DNA from: Micromonospora narathiwatensis
GTDB taxonomy: Bacteria; Actinomycetota; Actinomycetes; Mycobacteriales; Micromonosporaceae
Reading direction: 5' to 3'
Assembly (NCBI RefSeq): GCF_900089605.1
Contig: NZ_LT594324.1
Location: 4,464,001-4,528,000, forward strand
Length of the DNA: 64,000 bases
Part shown: one piece after another, positions 1-8,398 of the stretch
Numbering within the stretch: position 1 is the stretch's first letter
Layout of the letters: the number at the start of each line of letters is the position of its first letter
The notes under the pieces: generated by a model
Seen by the model: the letters and a program-made list of their open reading frames with translations, nothing else
Database searches by the model: none
Told to the model about the DNA's origin: nothing
Program-made: the position numbers and the translations under genes

Positions 1-1789
1 GCAGCGCCAGCTCCATCCCGTACGAACGCAGCCGCGCGTACCCCTCCGCCGAGTACGCCTGCGCCGGCCCCAGGTCGGCGAGCGCCTCGACGAGGGTGGC
101 CTCGTCGAGGGCGTCCACGGTGATCTCCGGCCCCCCGTCGCCGGCCAGCTCCCGGCGGGCCCTCGCGATGCCCTTCGCCCGCCGGTGCAGGGCGACCAGG
201 TCGCGCGGGCCGATCCGCCAGCGCGCCCCGGTGAGCAGGCGCAGCAGCGCCGCCCCGTCGGTGGGGTCGGCGAGCACCCGCAGCGTGCAGACCACGTCCC
301 GGACCTCGGGGGTGTCCAGCAGGCCGCCCAGCCCGACCACCTCGACCGGCAGGCCCCGGGCGCGCAGCGCGGACTCGATGGCGGGGATCTGGCTGCGCAG
401 CCGGACCAGCACGGCGGTGGTGGGGCGGTACGGCACCGGAATGTGCTCGGGCAGCGCGTTCGGCATCCCGGCCGCCCCGCGCCAGGCGGCGAGCACGCTC
501 TCCGCGATCCACTCGGCCTCGTCGGCGTACGTCTCCAGGAGCGCGCAGTGCACGGTGCCGGCGGCCTGCCCGCGCGGGCTGCGGTGCGGGATCGGGTCCT
601 TGACGCTCAGCGCCGCACGCAGTTCCGGTACCCGGGCGCCGGCCGCCCGCAGCGGCACCGAGAGCGCGTTGGCGACGCCGAGGATCTCCGGCCGGTTGCG
701 CCAGCTCGTGGTGAGGCCGAGCGCCGGGGCCGGGGTGCCGTCGGCGCGCGCGAAGTCGGTGGGGAACCGGTCCAGCGTGCCGGCGCTGGCGCCGCGCCAG
801 CCGTAGATGGACTGGCAGGGGTCGCCGACGGCGGTGACCGGGTGGCCGCCGCCGAAGAGCGCGTTGAGCAGCACCACCTGGGCGTGGCTGGTGTCCTGGT
901 ATTCGTCGAGCAGCACCACCCGGAACCGGTCCCGCTCGATCACCCCGACGCCGGGATGGTCCCGGGCCACCCGCGCGGCCCGGGCGAGCTGGTCGGCGAA
1001 GTCCATCGCCTCGAAGTCGTCCTTGCGCCGGGCGTACGCCCGGACCAGCGGCAGCAGCTTCAGCCGGGTCCGCTGGACCTGCAACGCCTTCTTCACGTCC
1101 GCGTAGACCCGACCGGGGCGGGACTGCACGTCGGCGAAGAAGCGGCCGGTCCAGGCGGCCAGCTCGTCCGGGTCGACCAGGTGCTCGTCCAGCTCCCCGG
1201 CGAGGGCCAGCACGGCGTCGGTGACCGTGCTGGGCATCCGGTCCACCTCGGACATGTCGCCGTCGTAGTTGCGCACCAGCAGGTCGACGAGCTGCCAGCG
1301 GGACGCCTCGGTGAGCAGCCGGGTGGTCGGCTCGTACCCGGCGCGCAGCCCGTGCTCGGTGACGATCCGGCCGGCGTACGAGTGGTAGGTGGAGACGGTC
1401 GGCTCGCCGGCCAGCGGGTCGTCGTGCGGGTCCCGACCCTGCCGGCCCAGCCGGCGGATGAGCTGGTCGAGCCGGGTACGCACCCGGTGCGCCAGCTCAC
1501 CGGCGGCCTTGCGGGTGAAGGTGAGGCCGAGTACCTGCTCGGGTCGCACGTACTGGTTGGCGACCAGCCAGACCACCCGGGCGGCCATCGTCTCGGTCTT
1601 GCCGGACCCGGCGCCCGCGACGACCAGCAGCGGCTCCACCGGCGCCGCGATGATCGCCGCCTGCTCCCGGGTCGGCGCCGGCAGCCGGAGCAGTTTCGCC
1701 AGCTCGACCGGGGTGTAGCGCGGGCCGGCGTCGGCGGTCCGGGGGGCCGGGGTGGCGGCGGCGCCGAACAGGGTCGGTTGGCTCGTCAC
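1..1789 (-). CDS. adnB: AdnB-like helicase-nuclease subunit (3' end beyond window)
   Basis: UvrD/PcrA-like superfamily 1A motor, the second subunit of a mycobacterial-type AdnAB DNA double-strand-break resection machine (homologous in order to Rv3202c-Rv3201c). 596 codons are visible. The Walker A AGAGSGKT is near residues 58-65, motif II is an intact DEYQDT, followed by GDPCQSIYGWRG and TSWRN, so this motor looks catalytically complete. The C-terminal RecB-like nuclease expected for the family lies beyond the left edge. The GTG start at 1789 overlaps the adnA stop as GTGA, so the two are translationally coupled. The start is supported by the N-terminus TSQPTLFGA and the overlap. In characterised AdnAB the B motor is the dominant translocase (known for the family); the same role here is inferred. 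Confidence 0.88.
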   Translation of the reverse strand, partial: MTSQPTLFGAAATPAPRTADAGPRYTPVELAKLLRLPAPTREQAAIIAAPVEPLLVVAGAGSGKTETMAARVVWLVANQYVRPEQVLGLTFTRKAAGELAHRVRTRLDQLIRRLGRQGRDPHDDPLAGEPTVSTYHSYAGRIVTEHGLRAGYEPTTRLLTEASRWQLVDLLVRNYDGDMSEVDRMPSTVTDAVLALAGELDEHLVDPDELAAWTGRFFADVQSRPGRVYADVKKALQVQRTRLKLLPLVRAYARRKDDFEAMDFADQLARAARVARDHPGVGVIERDRFRVVLLDEYQDTSHAQVVLLNALFGGGHPVTAVGDPCQSIYGWRGASAGTLDRFPTDFARADGTPAPALGLTTSWRNRPEILGVANALSVPLRAAGARVPELRAALSVKDPIPHRSPRGQAAGTVHCALLETYADEAEWIAESVLAAWRGAAGMPNALPEHIPVPYRPTTAVLVRLRSQIPAIESALRARGLPVEVVGLGGLLDTPEVRDVVCTLRVLADPTDGAALLRLLTGARWRIGPRDLVALHRRAKGIARARRELAGDGGPEITVDALDEATLVEALADLGPAQAYSAEGYARLRSYGMELAL

Positions 1790-4700
1790 GGCTCGACCAC
1801 CTGTCGGCCCTGCCCGGACACCGGGCAGCTCGTCCGGACCGGGCAGACCCGGCACTTCGAGTTGGCGACCGCGGCGAAGGTGGCGGCGGCCATCGTATCG
1901 GCGGTACGCCGGACCAGCGCGGTGGCCCAGCCGGCCTCCGGCCCCTCCCCGGCGGCGGCCTGGGTCTGCTCCTTGGCGTCCTTGGCGCCCGTGCCGAGCT
2001 GCACCAGCGCGGCGCCCCCGGCCTCCTCGCCGAACTCGGCGAACGCCCCCGCCTCCACCGCCGCCTGGTACGCGCCGAGCTGCGGGTGCTCGGCCACCTC
2101 CCGTTCGGTGACCGCGGTGGACTTGCCGGTCTTCAGGTCGATCACCACGAGCCGCCCCTCGGCGTCCACCTCCAGCCGGTCGACCCGGCCGGTCAGCTCG
2201 ACCGGCCGGTGCGGGTCGTCGAGGCGCACCGCGAACTCGTGCTCGATGGCCAGCAGCCGACGCGGGTTGCCGGCCAGCCAGCGCAGCAGCTTGTCCACCA
2301 TCGCCTCGGCGCGGGTGCGTTCCGGGCCGACCATCCAGCGGGCGGCCAGCTCGATCGCGTCGAACCGGGCGGCCACGTACTCCAGCAGGGTGGCCCGGTC
2401 GACGCTGGCGTCCTCGGCCAGCATCGCGGCGGCGTGCACCAGGTTGCCGACCCCCTGCGCGGCGCTGGCCGGGGCGCTGCCGCCGTGCCGTTCCAACAGC
2501 CAGCGCAGGCTGCACCGGAGCGCGCTCTCCATCGCCGACGGGGTGACCCGGACCGGCTCGCCCTCGTCGACCAGCGGGCGGTCGTCGGAGAGGCCGCGCA
2601 GCCCCCACCAGTCGTCCGGGTGCGCGCCGGGCACCCCGGCGGTGGCCAGCCGGGCCAGCTCGACCGCCGCCGCGCGCCGCCGGGTGGGCGGCGCCGCCGG
2701 GTCGGTGACCGCGGTACGCAGCTCCGCCACCAGCGCGGACAGGGTGAGCCCGCGCGGCGGCAGGCTGACCGGCAGGACGGCCGGCGGCTCGTCCCGCGGT
2801 GCCTCGTCGCGGGTCGGCACCGGCCCGTCCGCCGCCGGGTGGGCCGGCTGGTCGGGACCGGTCGGTCGCGGCTTCGGGTCGGGTCCGGCCGGGGTCGAGC
2901 CGTCGCCGGCCCCGGGCGGCTCGGTGCCGCCCAGCTCGTGCAGGAAGCGGCTGGGCTGCTCCTCGTGGTCGTCGCCGCCCACCGCCGCCGAGGCGACCGC
3001 CGTGACCAGCAGCCGGTGCCGGGTCCGGCTGACCGCGACGTGGAACAGCCGGCGCTCCTCGTCGAGCAGCGCCGAGGTCTGCCCGACCAGGCTGGCCCGG
3101 ACGCCGGTGCCGTCGGCCCGGCCGGCGAGCACGTCGACCAGCCGCTCGGAGCCGAGCAGACTGCCGCGCAGCCGCAGGTCCGGCCAGACGCCCTCCTGCA
3201 CCCCGGCGACCGCGACCAGGTCCCATTCCAGGCCCTTGGCGGCGTGCGCGGTGAGCAGGCGTACCGCGTCGCCCCGGTCGGCGCTGGCGGCCAGGGTGTC
3301 CGCCGGCAGGTCCTGCCCGAGCACGTGGTCGAGGAAGACCTCGGTACGCGCGCCGGGCAGCCGGTCGGTGAACCGCGCCGCCGCGTCGAAGAGCACCAGC
3401 ACCGCGTCGAGGTCCCGGTCGGCGGCCTCGGCGCGCCAGCGTTGGGCGGTCTCGTGCTCGCCGGTGGCCTCCCGGCCCCGGGTGATCGCCCCCGACCAGC
3501 GCTCGGCCAGGCCGCTCTCCCGCCACACCGCCCAGAGCACCTGCTCGGCGGTGGCCCCCGGGGTGGCCGCGGCCTGCCGGGCGGTCGCCAGCAGGTGGGC
3601 GACGGCCTGGGCGGGGGCCGCCCAGCGCCGCTCGATGGCGGCCAGTTCGGCCGGGTCGCGCAGCGCCTCGACGATCAGCTCGCCGGAGGGGCGGCGGTCG
3701 CCGGCGGCCAGCGCGAGCGCGCGCAGCCCCTGGCGCAGCCGGCGCTCGGCGAGCGGGTCGGCGCCGCCCAGCGGCGAGTGCAGCAGGGCGACCGCGGCCT
3801 CCTCGTCCAGCCGGTCGGGGTCCAGCGCGCAGCGGAGCAGGAGCAGCAGCGGAGCCACCCCGGGCTGGAGGTGCAGCGGCAGGTCCTCGCCGTGCACCAC
3901 GGTCGGCACGCCGGCGGTGTGCAGGGCCCGCCGCAACGACGGCAACTGCCGGCCGGTGGAGCGGACCAGCACCGCCATCCGGGACCAGGGCACCCCGTCG
4001 AGCAGGTGCGCCTCACGCAGGGCGTGGGCCAGCCAGGCGGACTCGCTGGTCGCCGAGCGGAAGGTGCGTACCTCGACCGTGCCGGGCGGCGCGTCGGGCA
4101 GCGGGTGCAGCCGCCGGTGCGCCGCCGGCCCGCGCAGCCGGCGGGCCAGCCGGGCGGTCGCCGCCAGCAGCTCCGGGCCGGCCCGGTACGACGTGGTCAG
4201 CACGACCTGCGCGGCGGGCGCCCCGGAGGCGGTACGGAACCGGTGCGGGAAGCTGGTCACGCCCGCCGGGTCGGCGCCCCGGAAGGCGTACGTCGAGGAG
4301 TCCGGGTCGGCGAACGCGACCAGGGGCCTGCCTCCGCCGGCGATGACGGCGAGCAGGTCGAGCTGGGCCGGGTCGGTGTCGGCGAGCTCGTCGACGTAGA
4401 CGTGGGCCAGCCGGCGGCGCTCGGCGGCCAGCAGTTCCGGGTCGTCGAGCAGCATGCCGGTGGCGGCCCGGACCAGCTCGGCCGGGTCGTACGCGATCGA
4501 GCCACGGTTGCTCACGTCGCGCAGGGCGAGGACGGCGACGTACTCCCGCAGGAAACGGGCGGCGGCCGGCCAGTCGGCGCGGCCCAGTTTCTCCCCCAGC
4601 CGGGCCAGCTCGACCGGGCCGACGCCGCGCTCGGCTGCGCGCATCAGCAGGTCGCGGAGCTGCTGCGCGAACGCCCTGGTCCGCAGGGCCGGCCGCAGGT

Positions 4701-5328
4701 CCTCGGGCCAGCCGACCGGGTCGTCACCCGGCTCCTCGCCGACCACGTCGAGCAGCTCGCGGATGATCAGATCCTGCTCGGGCCCGGTGAGCAGCCGGGG
4801 CGACGGCTCACCCCGTTCGGCGGCGGCCCGGCGGAGCAGCCCGAAGGCGTACGCCGGGAAGGTGCGGACCAGCGGCTCGCGGACCACCCGGGCGGCTCGG
4901 GTCGCGGGGCCGCTCGCCTCGGACGGACCGCTGGCCGCCCGCCCGCTCCGGTGCGGCTGGTCGGCCCCGGCGAGCCGCGCCTCGATCCGGTGACGCAGGT
5001 CGGTGGCGCCACGCCGACCGAAGGCGAGCACCAGGATGCGCTCCGGGTCGACGCCCTCGGCCACCCGCGCGGCGACCGCCTCGATCAGCGTGCTGGTCTT
5101 GCCGGTGCCCGGACCGCCGACGACCAGCATCGGCCCGGCGGTGTGCGCGACCACCTCGGCCTGCCCGGCATCCGGCCGACGCGGCGGGTACGCGGAATCG
5201 CCCGTCGACCCCCCGGATCGCGGCTCCGCTCCGGTCGCTTCAGGACCGACCCCCTGCCCCGCCCCGCCGGTGCGGGAGACCCCCGTCGCCACCCCGGCGG
5301 ACCGGCGCACCAACCGGTACGCCATCAC
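1786..5328 (-). CDS. adnA: AdnA-like helicase-nuclease subunit
   Basis: 1180-residue partner of adnB. An N-terminal SF1 motor has Walker A GGPGTGKT at about residues 71-78. Motif II reads DELADTD instead of the usual DEYQDT, so the Q is replaced. The C-terminus carries a RecB/AddB-type nuclease: GRVDRLE...VVIDLKTGKS, plus four cysteines (one in ALRCSLRWLL and the cluster CRVCPVRTSC) that fit the Fe-S staple of this nuclease class. Family role: processive unwinding and end resection of double-strand breaks in mycobacteria and relatives. The start is GTG 5328 or the adjacent ATG 5325, with GATGAGG just upstream. It is the third gene of a LOG-LOG-adnA-adnB run on the minus strand, 31 bp after the preceding stop. 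The weakened motif II agrees with the A motor being the minor one. Confidence 0.9.
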   Translation of the reverse strand: MMAYRLVRRSAGVATGVSRTGGAGQGVGPEATGAEPRSGGSTGDSAYPPRRPDAGQAEVVAHTAGPMLVVGGPGTGKTSTLIEAVAARVAEGVDPERILVLAFGRRGATDLRHRIEARLAGADQPHRSGRAASGPSEASGPATRAARVVREPLVRTFPAYAFGLLRRAAAERGEPSPRLLTGPEQDLIIRELLDVVGEEPGDDPVGWPEDLRPALRTRAFAQQLRDLLMRAAERGVGPVELARLGEKLGRADWPAAARFLREYVAVLALRDVSNRGSIAYDPAELVRAATGMLLDDPELLAAERRRLAHVYVDELADTDPAQLDLLAVIAGGGRPLVAFADPDSSTYAFRGADPAGVTSFPHRFRTASGAPAAQVVLTTSYRAGPELLAATARLARRLRGPAAHRRLHPLPDAPPGTVEVRTFRSATSESAWLAHALREAHLLDGVPWSRMAVLVRSTGRQLPSLRRALHTAGVPTVVHGEDLPLHLQPGVAPLLLLLRCALDPDRLDEEAAVALLHSPLGGADPLAERRLRQGLRALALAAGDRRPSGELIVEALRDPAELAAIERRWAAPAQAVAHLLATARQAAATPGATAEQVLWAVWRESGLAERWSGAITRGREATGEHETAQRWRAEAADRDLDAVLVLFDAAARFTDRLPGARTEVFLDHVLGQDLPADTLAASADRGDAVRLLTAHAAKGLEWDLVAVAGVQEGVWPDLRLRGSLLGSERLVDVLAGRADGTGVRASLVGQTSALLDEERRLFHVAVSRTRHRLLVTAVASAAVGGDDHEEQPSRFLHELGGTEPPGAGDGSTPAGPDPKPRPTGPDQPAHPAADGPVPTRDEAPRDEPPAVLPVSLPPRGLTLSALVAELRTAVTDPAAPPTRRRAAAVELARLATAGVPGAHPDDWWGLRGLSDDRPLVDEGEPVRVTPSAMESALRCSLRWLLERHGGSAPASAAQGVGNLVHAAAMLAEDASVDRATLLEYVAARFDAIELAARWMVGPERTRAEAMVDKLLRWLAGNPRRLLAIEHEFAVRLDDPHRPVELTGRVDRLEVDAEGRLVVIDLKTGKSTAVTEREVAEHPQLGAYQAAVEAGAFAEFGEEAGGAALVQLGTGAKDAKEQTQAAAGEGPEAGWATALVRRTADTMAAATFAAVANSKCRVCPVRTSCPVSGQGRQVVEP

Positions 5329-5359
5329 CTCATCCCACCATGCCCGTACGACACGTGGC

Positions 5360-5905
5360 TCAGGTGAGGTGGGTGTCGAGGAGGTCGAGGGCGGCGGGGA
5401 CGGTGTCGGCGACCAGGAGGAGATCGAGGCCGGCGGGCTTGAGGAAGCGACGGTCGGCGAGGGTGCGCAGCCAGTCCAGCAGTGGCCGGTAGAAGCCGTC
5501 CGCGTCGACCAGCACCATGGGCTTGGCGTGCAGGGCCAGGGTGGCGGTGGTCCACACCTCGAACAGCTCGTCGAGGGTGCCGAGCCCGCCGGGCAGGGTG
5601 ATGAAGGCGTCCGACTTCTCGATCATCAGCGTCTTGCGGCTGGCCATCCCGTCGGTGACCAGCAGTTCGTCGGCGGCCAGGTCGGCGACCTCCAGGTCGA
5701 CCAGGGTCTGCGGGATCACCCCGACGGTGTAGCCACCGGCGGACCGCGCGCCGTCCGTCACCGCGCCCATCATGCCGACGCAGCCGCCGCCGCTGACCAG
5801 GGTGTGCCCACGCCGGGCCAGCTCCGCGCCGGTCTCGGCCGCCAGGTCCAGCCAGCGCTGGCCGAGGGTACGGGACGACGCGCAAAACACGCAGATCGCG
5901 GCCAC
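5360..5905 (-). CDS. LOG family protein (TIGR00730), short paralogue
   Basis: 181-residue Rossmann-fold protein of the LOG (lysine-decarboxylase-like) family. Members hydrolyse nucleoside 5'-monophosphates of the cytokinin type to free base plus ribose 5-phosphate. It shows the phosphate-binding SGGGCVGMMG near residues 38-47 and the signature PGGLGTLDE near 104-112, both intact. Length matches single-domain LOGs. The GTG start at 5905 lies 3 nt after the stop of a longer LOG paralogue, without a clear Shine-Dalgarno sequence, so translation is probably coupled. The substrate in an actinobacterium is uncertain. Confidence 0.85.
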   Translation of the reverse strand: MAAICVFCASSRTLGQRWLDLAAETGAELARRGHTLVSGGGCVGMMGAVTDGARSAGGYTVGVIPQTLVDLEVADLAADELLVTDGMASRKTLMIEKSDAFITLPGGLGTLDELFEVWTTATLALHAKPMVLVDADGFYRPLLDWLRTLADRRFLKPAGLDLLLVADTVPAALDLLDTHLT

Positions 5906-5908
5906 CGG

Positions 5909-6802
5909 TCAGCCCCGCCCCGTCGGGCGCGACCCGGGTTCGTCTCCCGCCGGCCCCTCGGGCGCGGCCTCGGCGGCGGCCCGCTGATCGGCGGCGACCC
6001 GGGCGACCGCCTCCTCGCGGATCGCCTCCTGCTCGGCGGAGAGCACCGCCTCGGCCTCCACGATGTGCCGGACCGCCTGGTCGACGTCGTCGGTGAGGCA
6101 GATCAGCTCCAGGTCGGACGGGCCGATCTTGCCCTCGGCCGCCATGGTGTCCCGCAGCCAGTCGATCAGGCCCCGCCAGTAGTCGACGCCCATCAGCACC
6201 ACCGGGAAGCGGGTGACCTTGCCGGTCTGCACCAGGGTCAGCGCCTCGAACAGCTCGTCCATGGTGCCGAAGCCACCGGGCAGCACGACGAACGCCTGCG
6301 CGTACTTGACGAACATGGTCTTGCGGGCGAAGAAGTATCGGAAGTCGATGGCCAGGTCGACCCAGTCGTTGAGGCCCTGTTCGAACGGCAGCTCGATGCC
6401 GAGCCCGACGGAGAGCCCGCCCGCCTCGCCGGCGCCCCGGTTGGCCGCCTCCATCACCCCCGGGCCGCCGCCGGTGATCACCGCGTACCCGGCCCGGGCC
6501 AGCGCGCCGCCCAGTTCCTCGGCCATCCGGCACTCGGGGCTCTCCGGCCTGCTGCGGGCCGAGCCGAAGACGCTGACCGCCGGCGGCAGGTCGGCCAGGG
6601 TGTCGAAGCCCTCGACGAACTCCGACAGGATGCGCAGCGCCCGCCAGGCGTCCTTGGTCTTCCAGTCGCCCCGGCCCCGGGAGTCCAGCAGCCGCTGGTC
6701 GGCGGTGCTGGTCGGGATGGCCCGGTTGCGCAGTGTGACGGCACCCCGGTGCCGCTCACCGCGCGGGCCGCGGCCGGGCTGCCGCCCGCTGCTGTGGCTC
6801 AT
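5909..6802 (-). CDS. LOG family protein (TIGR00730), long paralogue
   Basis: 297-residue second LOG-family protein, with TGGGPGVMEAANRGA and PGGFGTMDE motifs and extensions at both ends. The N-terminal ~80 residues (basic, then a helix-rich KDAWRALRILSEFVEGFD segment) precede the Rossmann core, and the C-terminus is a charged Ala/Glu/Arg tail. This longer type is usual beside the short type in actinomycetes. It is the first gene of the minus-strand LOG-LOG-adnAB run. The ATG at 6802 has TACGGT six bases upstream and no Shine-Dalgarno sequence, so a leaderless mRNA is likely. Confidence 0.84.
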   Translation of the reverse strand: MSHSSGRQPGRGPRGERHRGAVTLRNRAIPTSTADQRLLDSRGRGDWKTKDAWRALRILSEFVEGFDTLADLPPAVSVFGSARSRPESPECRMAEELGGALARAGYAVITGGGPGVMEAANRGAGEAGGLSVGLGIELPFEQGLNDWVDLAIDFRYFFARKTMFVKYAQAFVVLPGGFGTMDELFEALTLVQTGKVTRFPVVLMGVDYWRGLIDWLRDTMAAEGKIGPSDLELICLTDDVDQAVRHIVEAEAVLSAEQEAIREEAVARVAADQRAAAEAAPEGPAGDEPGSRPTGRG

Positions 6803-6808
6803 GGGGCC

Positions 6809-6814
6809 ACCGTA
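6809..6814 (-). promoter_or_regulatory. -10-like TACGGT, leaderless start
   Basis: TACGGT followed by 6 nt and then the ATG of the long LOG gene. Transcription would begin at or next to the start codon, so the message would be leaderless. Confidence 0.5.
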
Positions 6815-6957
6815 GTGGAGCCACGCCGGTCGGGTGCGGAGGCCGGCGAGCCGGAGAAATTCTTGGCGATCTTGGGCAACTAATTCGGTCGCCCGTACGT
6901 CTTACTATTCACATACGGGGTATGCCCCGGCGCGAGCTTTCGGGGGAGGAGCCAGCG

Positions 6958-7119
6958 TTGATCAGCAACACCGAGATGATCCGGATCCGCCGGCAGATGC
7001 AGCGGCGGATCCGCGACGTGGTGGCCGAGCGCCGCCGTGCCCGCATGATGGAAGCCCACCACACCGACCTCACCGGCGAGTCCGCCGAGCCGGACACCTC
7101 GCTGACCACGACCGTCTGA
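6958..7119 (+). CDS. Small conserved-type basic protein
   Basis: A 53-residue protein if translation starts at TTG 6958 (LISNTEMIRIRRQMQRRI...), chosen because GGGGGAGGA lies about 7 nt upstream. An ATG at 6922 in the same frame would add 12 residues but lacks a ribosome site. The middle is a strongly basic amphipathic helix (IRRQMQRRIRDVVAERRRARMME) followed by an acidic, Thr-rich tail. No known domain recognised. It stands alone, divergent from the LOG gene and convergent with dapE, and is followed by a strong hairpin, which supports it being a real transcript. Confidence 0.6.
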   Translation: MISNTEMIRIRRQMQRRIRDVVAERRRARMMEAHHTDLTGESAEPDTSLTTTV

Positions 7120-7138
7120 ACCCAGTCGGTCCGACCTC

Positions 7139-7169
7139 GGGGGGTCCGCGTCACCGACGCGGGCCCCCC
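7139..7169. terminator. Bidirectional hairpin terminator
   Basis: A 14-bp G+C-rich inverted repeat (7139-7152 with 7156-7169, one G-T wobble) with a 3-nt loop, between the small basic-protein gene and the converging 3' end of dapE. There is no U tract, as is common for actinobacterial terminators. Confidence 0.7.
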
Positions 7170-7185
7170 GGTCGCGTATCCGGGC

Positions 7186-8259
7186 TCAGGCGGGGGCCAG
7201 CCAGCGGTGCAGGGTGGCCGCGCCGTCACGGATCTTGGTCAGCTCGACGTGCTCGTCCGGATGGTGGGCCAGGTTCGGGTCGCCCGGGCCGAAGTTCAGC
7301 GCCGGAATGCCCAGGGCCGCGAACCGGGCCACGTCGGTCCAGCCCAGCTTGCCGATCGGGGCCGCGCCCACCGCGGCCAGGAACTCCCGCGCCGGCGCGG
7401 CCGTCAACCCGGGCAGCGCGCCGGCCGCCAGGTCGGTCACGGCCAACTCGAAGCCGGCGAAGACCTCCCGCAGGTGCGCCTCGGCCTGCTCCGGCGTACG
7501 GTCCGGGGCGAACCGGTAGTTGACCTCGATCTCGCACCGGTCCGGCACCACGTTGCCGGCGACCCCGCCGTGGATGCGGACCGCGTTCATGCCTTCCCGG
7601 TAGTCGCAGCCGTCGATGGTGACCCGCCGCGCCTCGTACGCCGTCAGCCGCCGCAGCACCTCCCCGGCCGCGTGGATGGCGTTCACACCACGCCAGGAGC
7701 GCGCCGAGTGGGCCCGTACGCCGGTGGTCGACACGATCGCCCGCATGGTGCCCTGGCAGCCGGCCTCGACGATCCCGTAGGTCGGTTCCAGCAGCACGGC
7801 GAAGTCGGCCTGGAGCCACTCCGGGTGGGCCTCGGAGACGAGCGTCAGGCCGTTGTACTGCGACTCGATCTCCTCGGCCTCGTAGAAGAAGTACGTGACG
7901 TCGTAGCGCGGGTCAGGCAGGGTCACCGCCAGGTGCAGCGCGAAGGCCACCCCGGATTTCATGTCGGAGGTGCCGCAGCCGTACATCAGGTCGCCGCGCA
8001 TGGTCGACGGGAAGTTGTTGTTGAGCGGGACGGTGTCCAGGTGGCCGGCGAGCACCACCCGCTGCGACCGGCCGAGGTCGGTGCGGGCCATCACCGTGTT
8101 CCCGTGCCGGTACGTGGTCAGGTGCGGTACGCCCCGCAGCACCTCCTCGACACAGTCGGCGATCGCCTTCTCGTTGCGGGAGACGGACTCTATGTCGACC
8201 AGGGCGCGGGTGAGCGCCACCGGATCAGCCAGGACCTCGGGGGTCAGCGGGTTCTGCAT
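7186..8259 (-). CDS. dapE: Succinyl-diaminopimelate desuccinylase
   Basis: 357-residue M20 metallopeptidase that removes succinate from N-succinyl-LL-2,6-diaminopimelate in the lysine/peptidoglycan DAP pathway. Metal and catalytic motifs are intact: GHLDTVP (His73, Asp75), GCGTSDMKSG (Asp99), FYEAEEIES (Glu129/Glu130) and a C-terminal HHPDEH. The start is ATG 8259 (MQNPLTPEV). A TACCGT -10-like box lies 7 nt upstream with no ribosome site, so the transcript is probably leaderless. It is divergent from dapD, with which it shares a palindromic promoter core. dapC lies about 9 kb away in the same window, so three enzymes of the succinylase branch are near each other. Confidence 0.95.
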   Translation of the reverse strand: MQNPLTPEVLADPVALTRALVDIESVSRNEKAIADCVEEVLRGVPHLTTYRHGNTVMARTDLGRSQRVVLAGHLDTVPLNNNFPSTMRGDLMYGCGTSDMKSGVAFALHLAVTLPDPRYDVTYFFYEAEEIESQYNGLTLVSEAHPEWLQADFAVLLEPTYGIVEAGCQGTMRAIVSTTGVRAHSARSWRGVNAIHAAGEVLRRLTAYEARRVTIDGCDYREGMNAVRIHGGVAGNVVPDRCEIEVNYRFAPDRTPEQAEAHLREVFAGFELAVTDLAAGALPGLTAAPAREFLAAVGAAPIGKLGWTDVARFAALGIPALNFGPGDPNLAHHPDEHVELTKIRDGAATLHRWLAPA

Positions 8260-8266
8260 GCCTCGC

Positions 8267-8276
8267 ACGGTACCGT
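8267..8276. promoter_or_regulatory. Shared palindromic -10 for dapE and the dapD leader
   Basis: ACGGTACCGT is a perfect palindrome. Read on the minus strand, TACCGT (8272-8267) sits 7 nt before the dapE ATG. Read on the plus strand, TACCGT (8271-8276) sits 8 nt before the GTG of the dapD mini-ORF. One 10-bp core can therefore serve two divergent, leaderless transcripts that cannot be open at the same moment. Confidence 0.55.
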
Positions 8277-8284
8277 CAGCACTG

Positions 8285-8398
8285 GTGAGCGCGCGGAGTG
8301 AGCTTGCGAGCCCGGCGGCGGGCGCGCGGAGCGAGCTCGCTGGCCCCGCGGTCGCGAGCAGCAGCCGGCGTAGTCGCGAACGAGAGGTAGAGCTGTGA
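8285..8398 (+). CDS. Repeat-derived leader mini-ORF of dapD
   Basis: 37 codons from GTG 8285. The peptide begins [19 protein letters not shown] and contains the ARSELA(S/G)PA block twice, so it is an internally duplicated copy of the dispersed mini-ORF element also found before two oligopeptide permeases and an ABC-2 permease. The stop overlaps the dapD start as GTGA (8395-8398), so ribosomes finishing here can reinitiate on dapD. Whether the peptide itself matters is unknown. Confidence 0.5.
   Translation: MSARSELASPAAGARSELAGPAVASSSRRSREREVEL

Noticed and set aside
185..4399. A 1404-residue open frame on the plus strand
   Set aside because: It is the antisense shadow of adnA/adnB. Its translation is low-complexity Arg/Gly/Pro-rich, while the minus strand shows intact helicase motifs.
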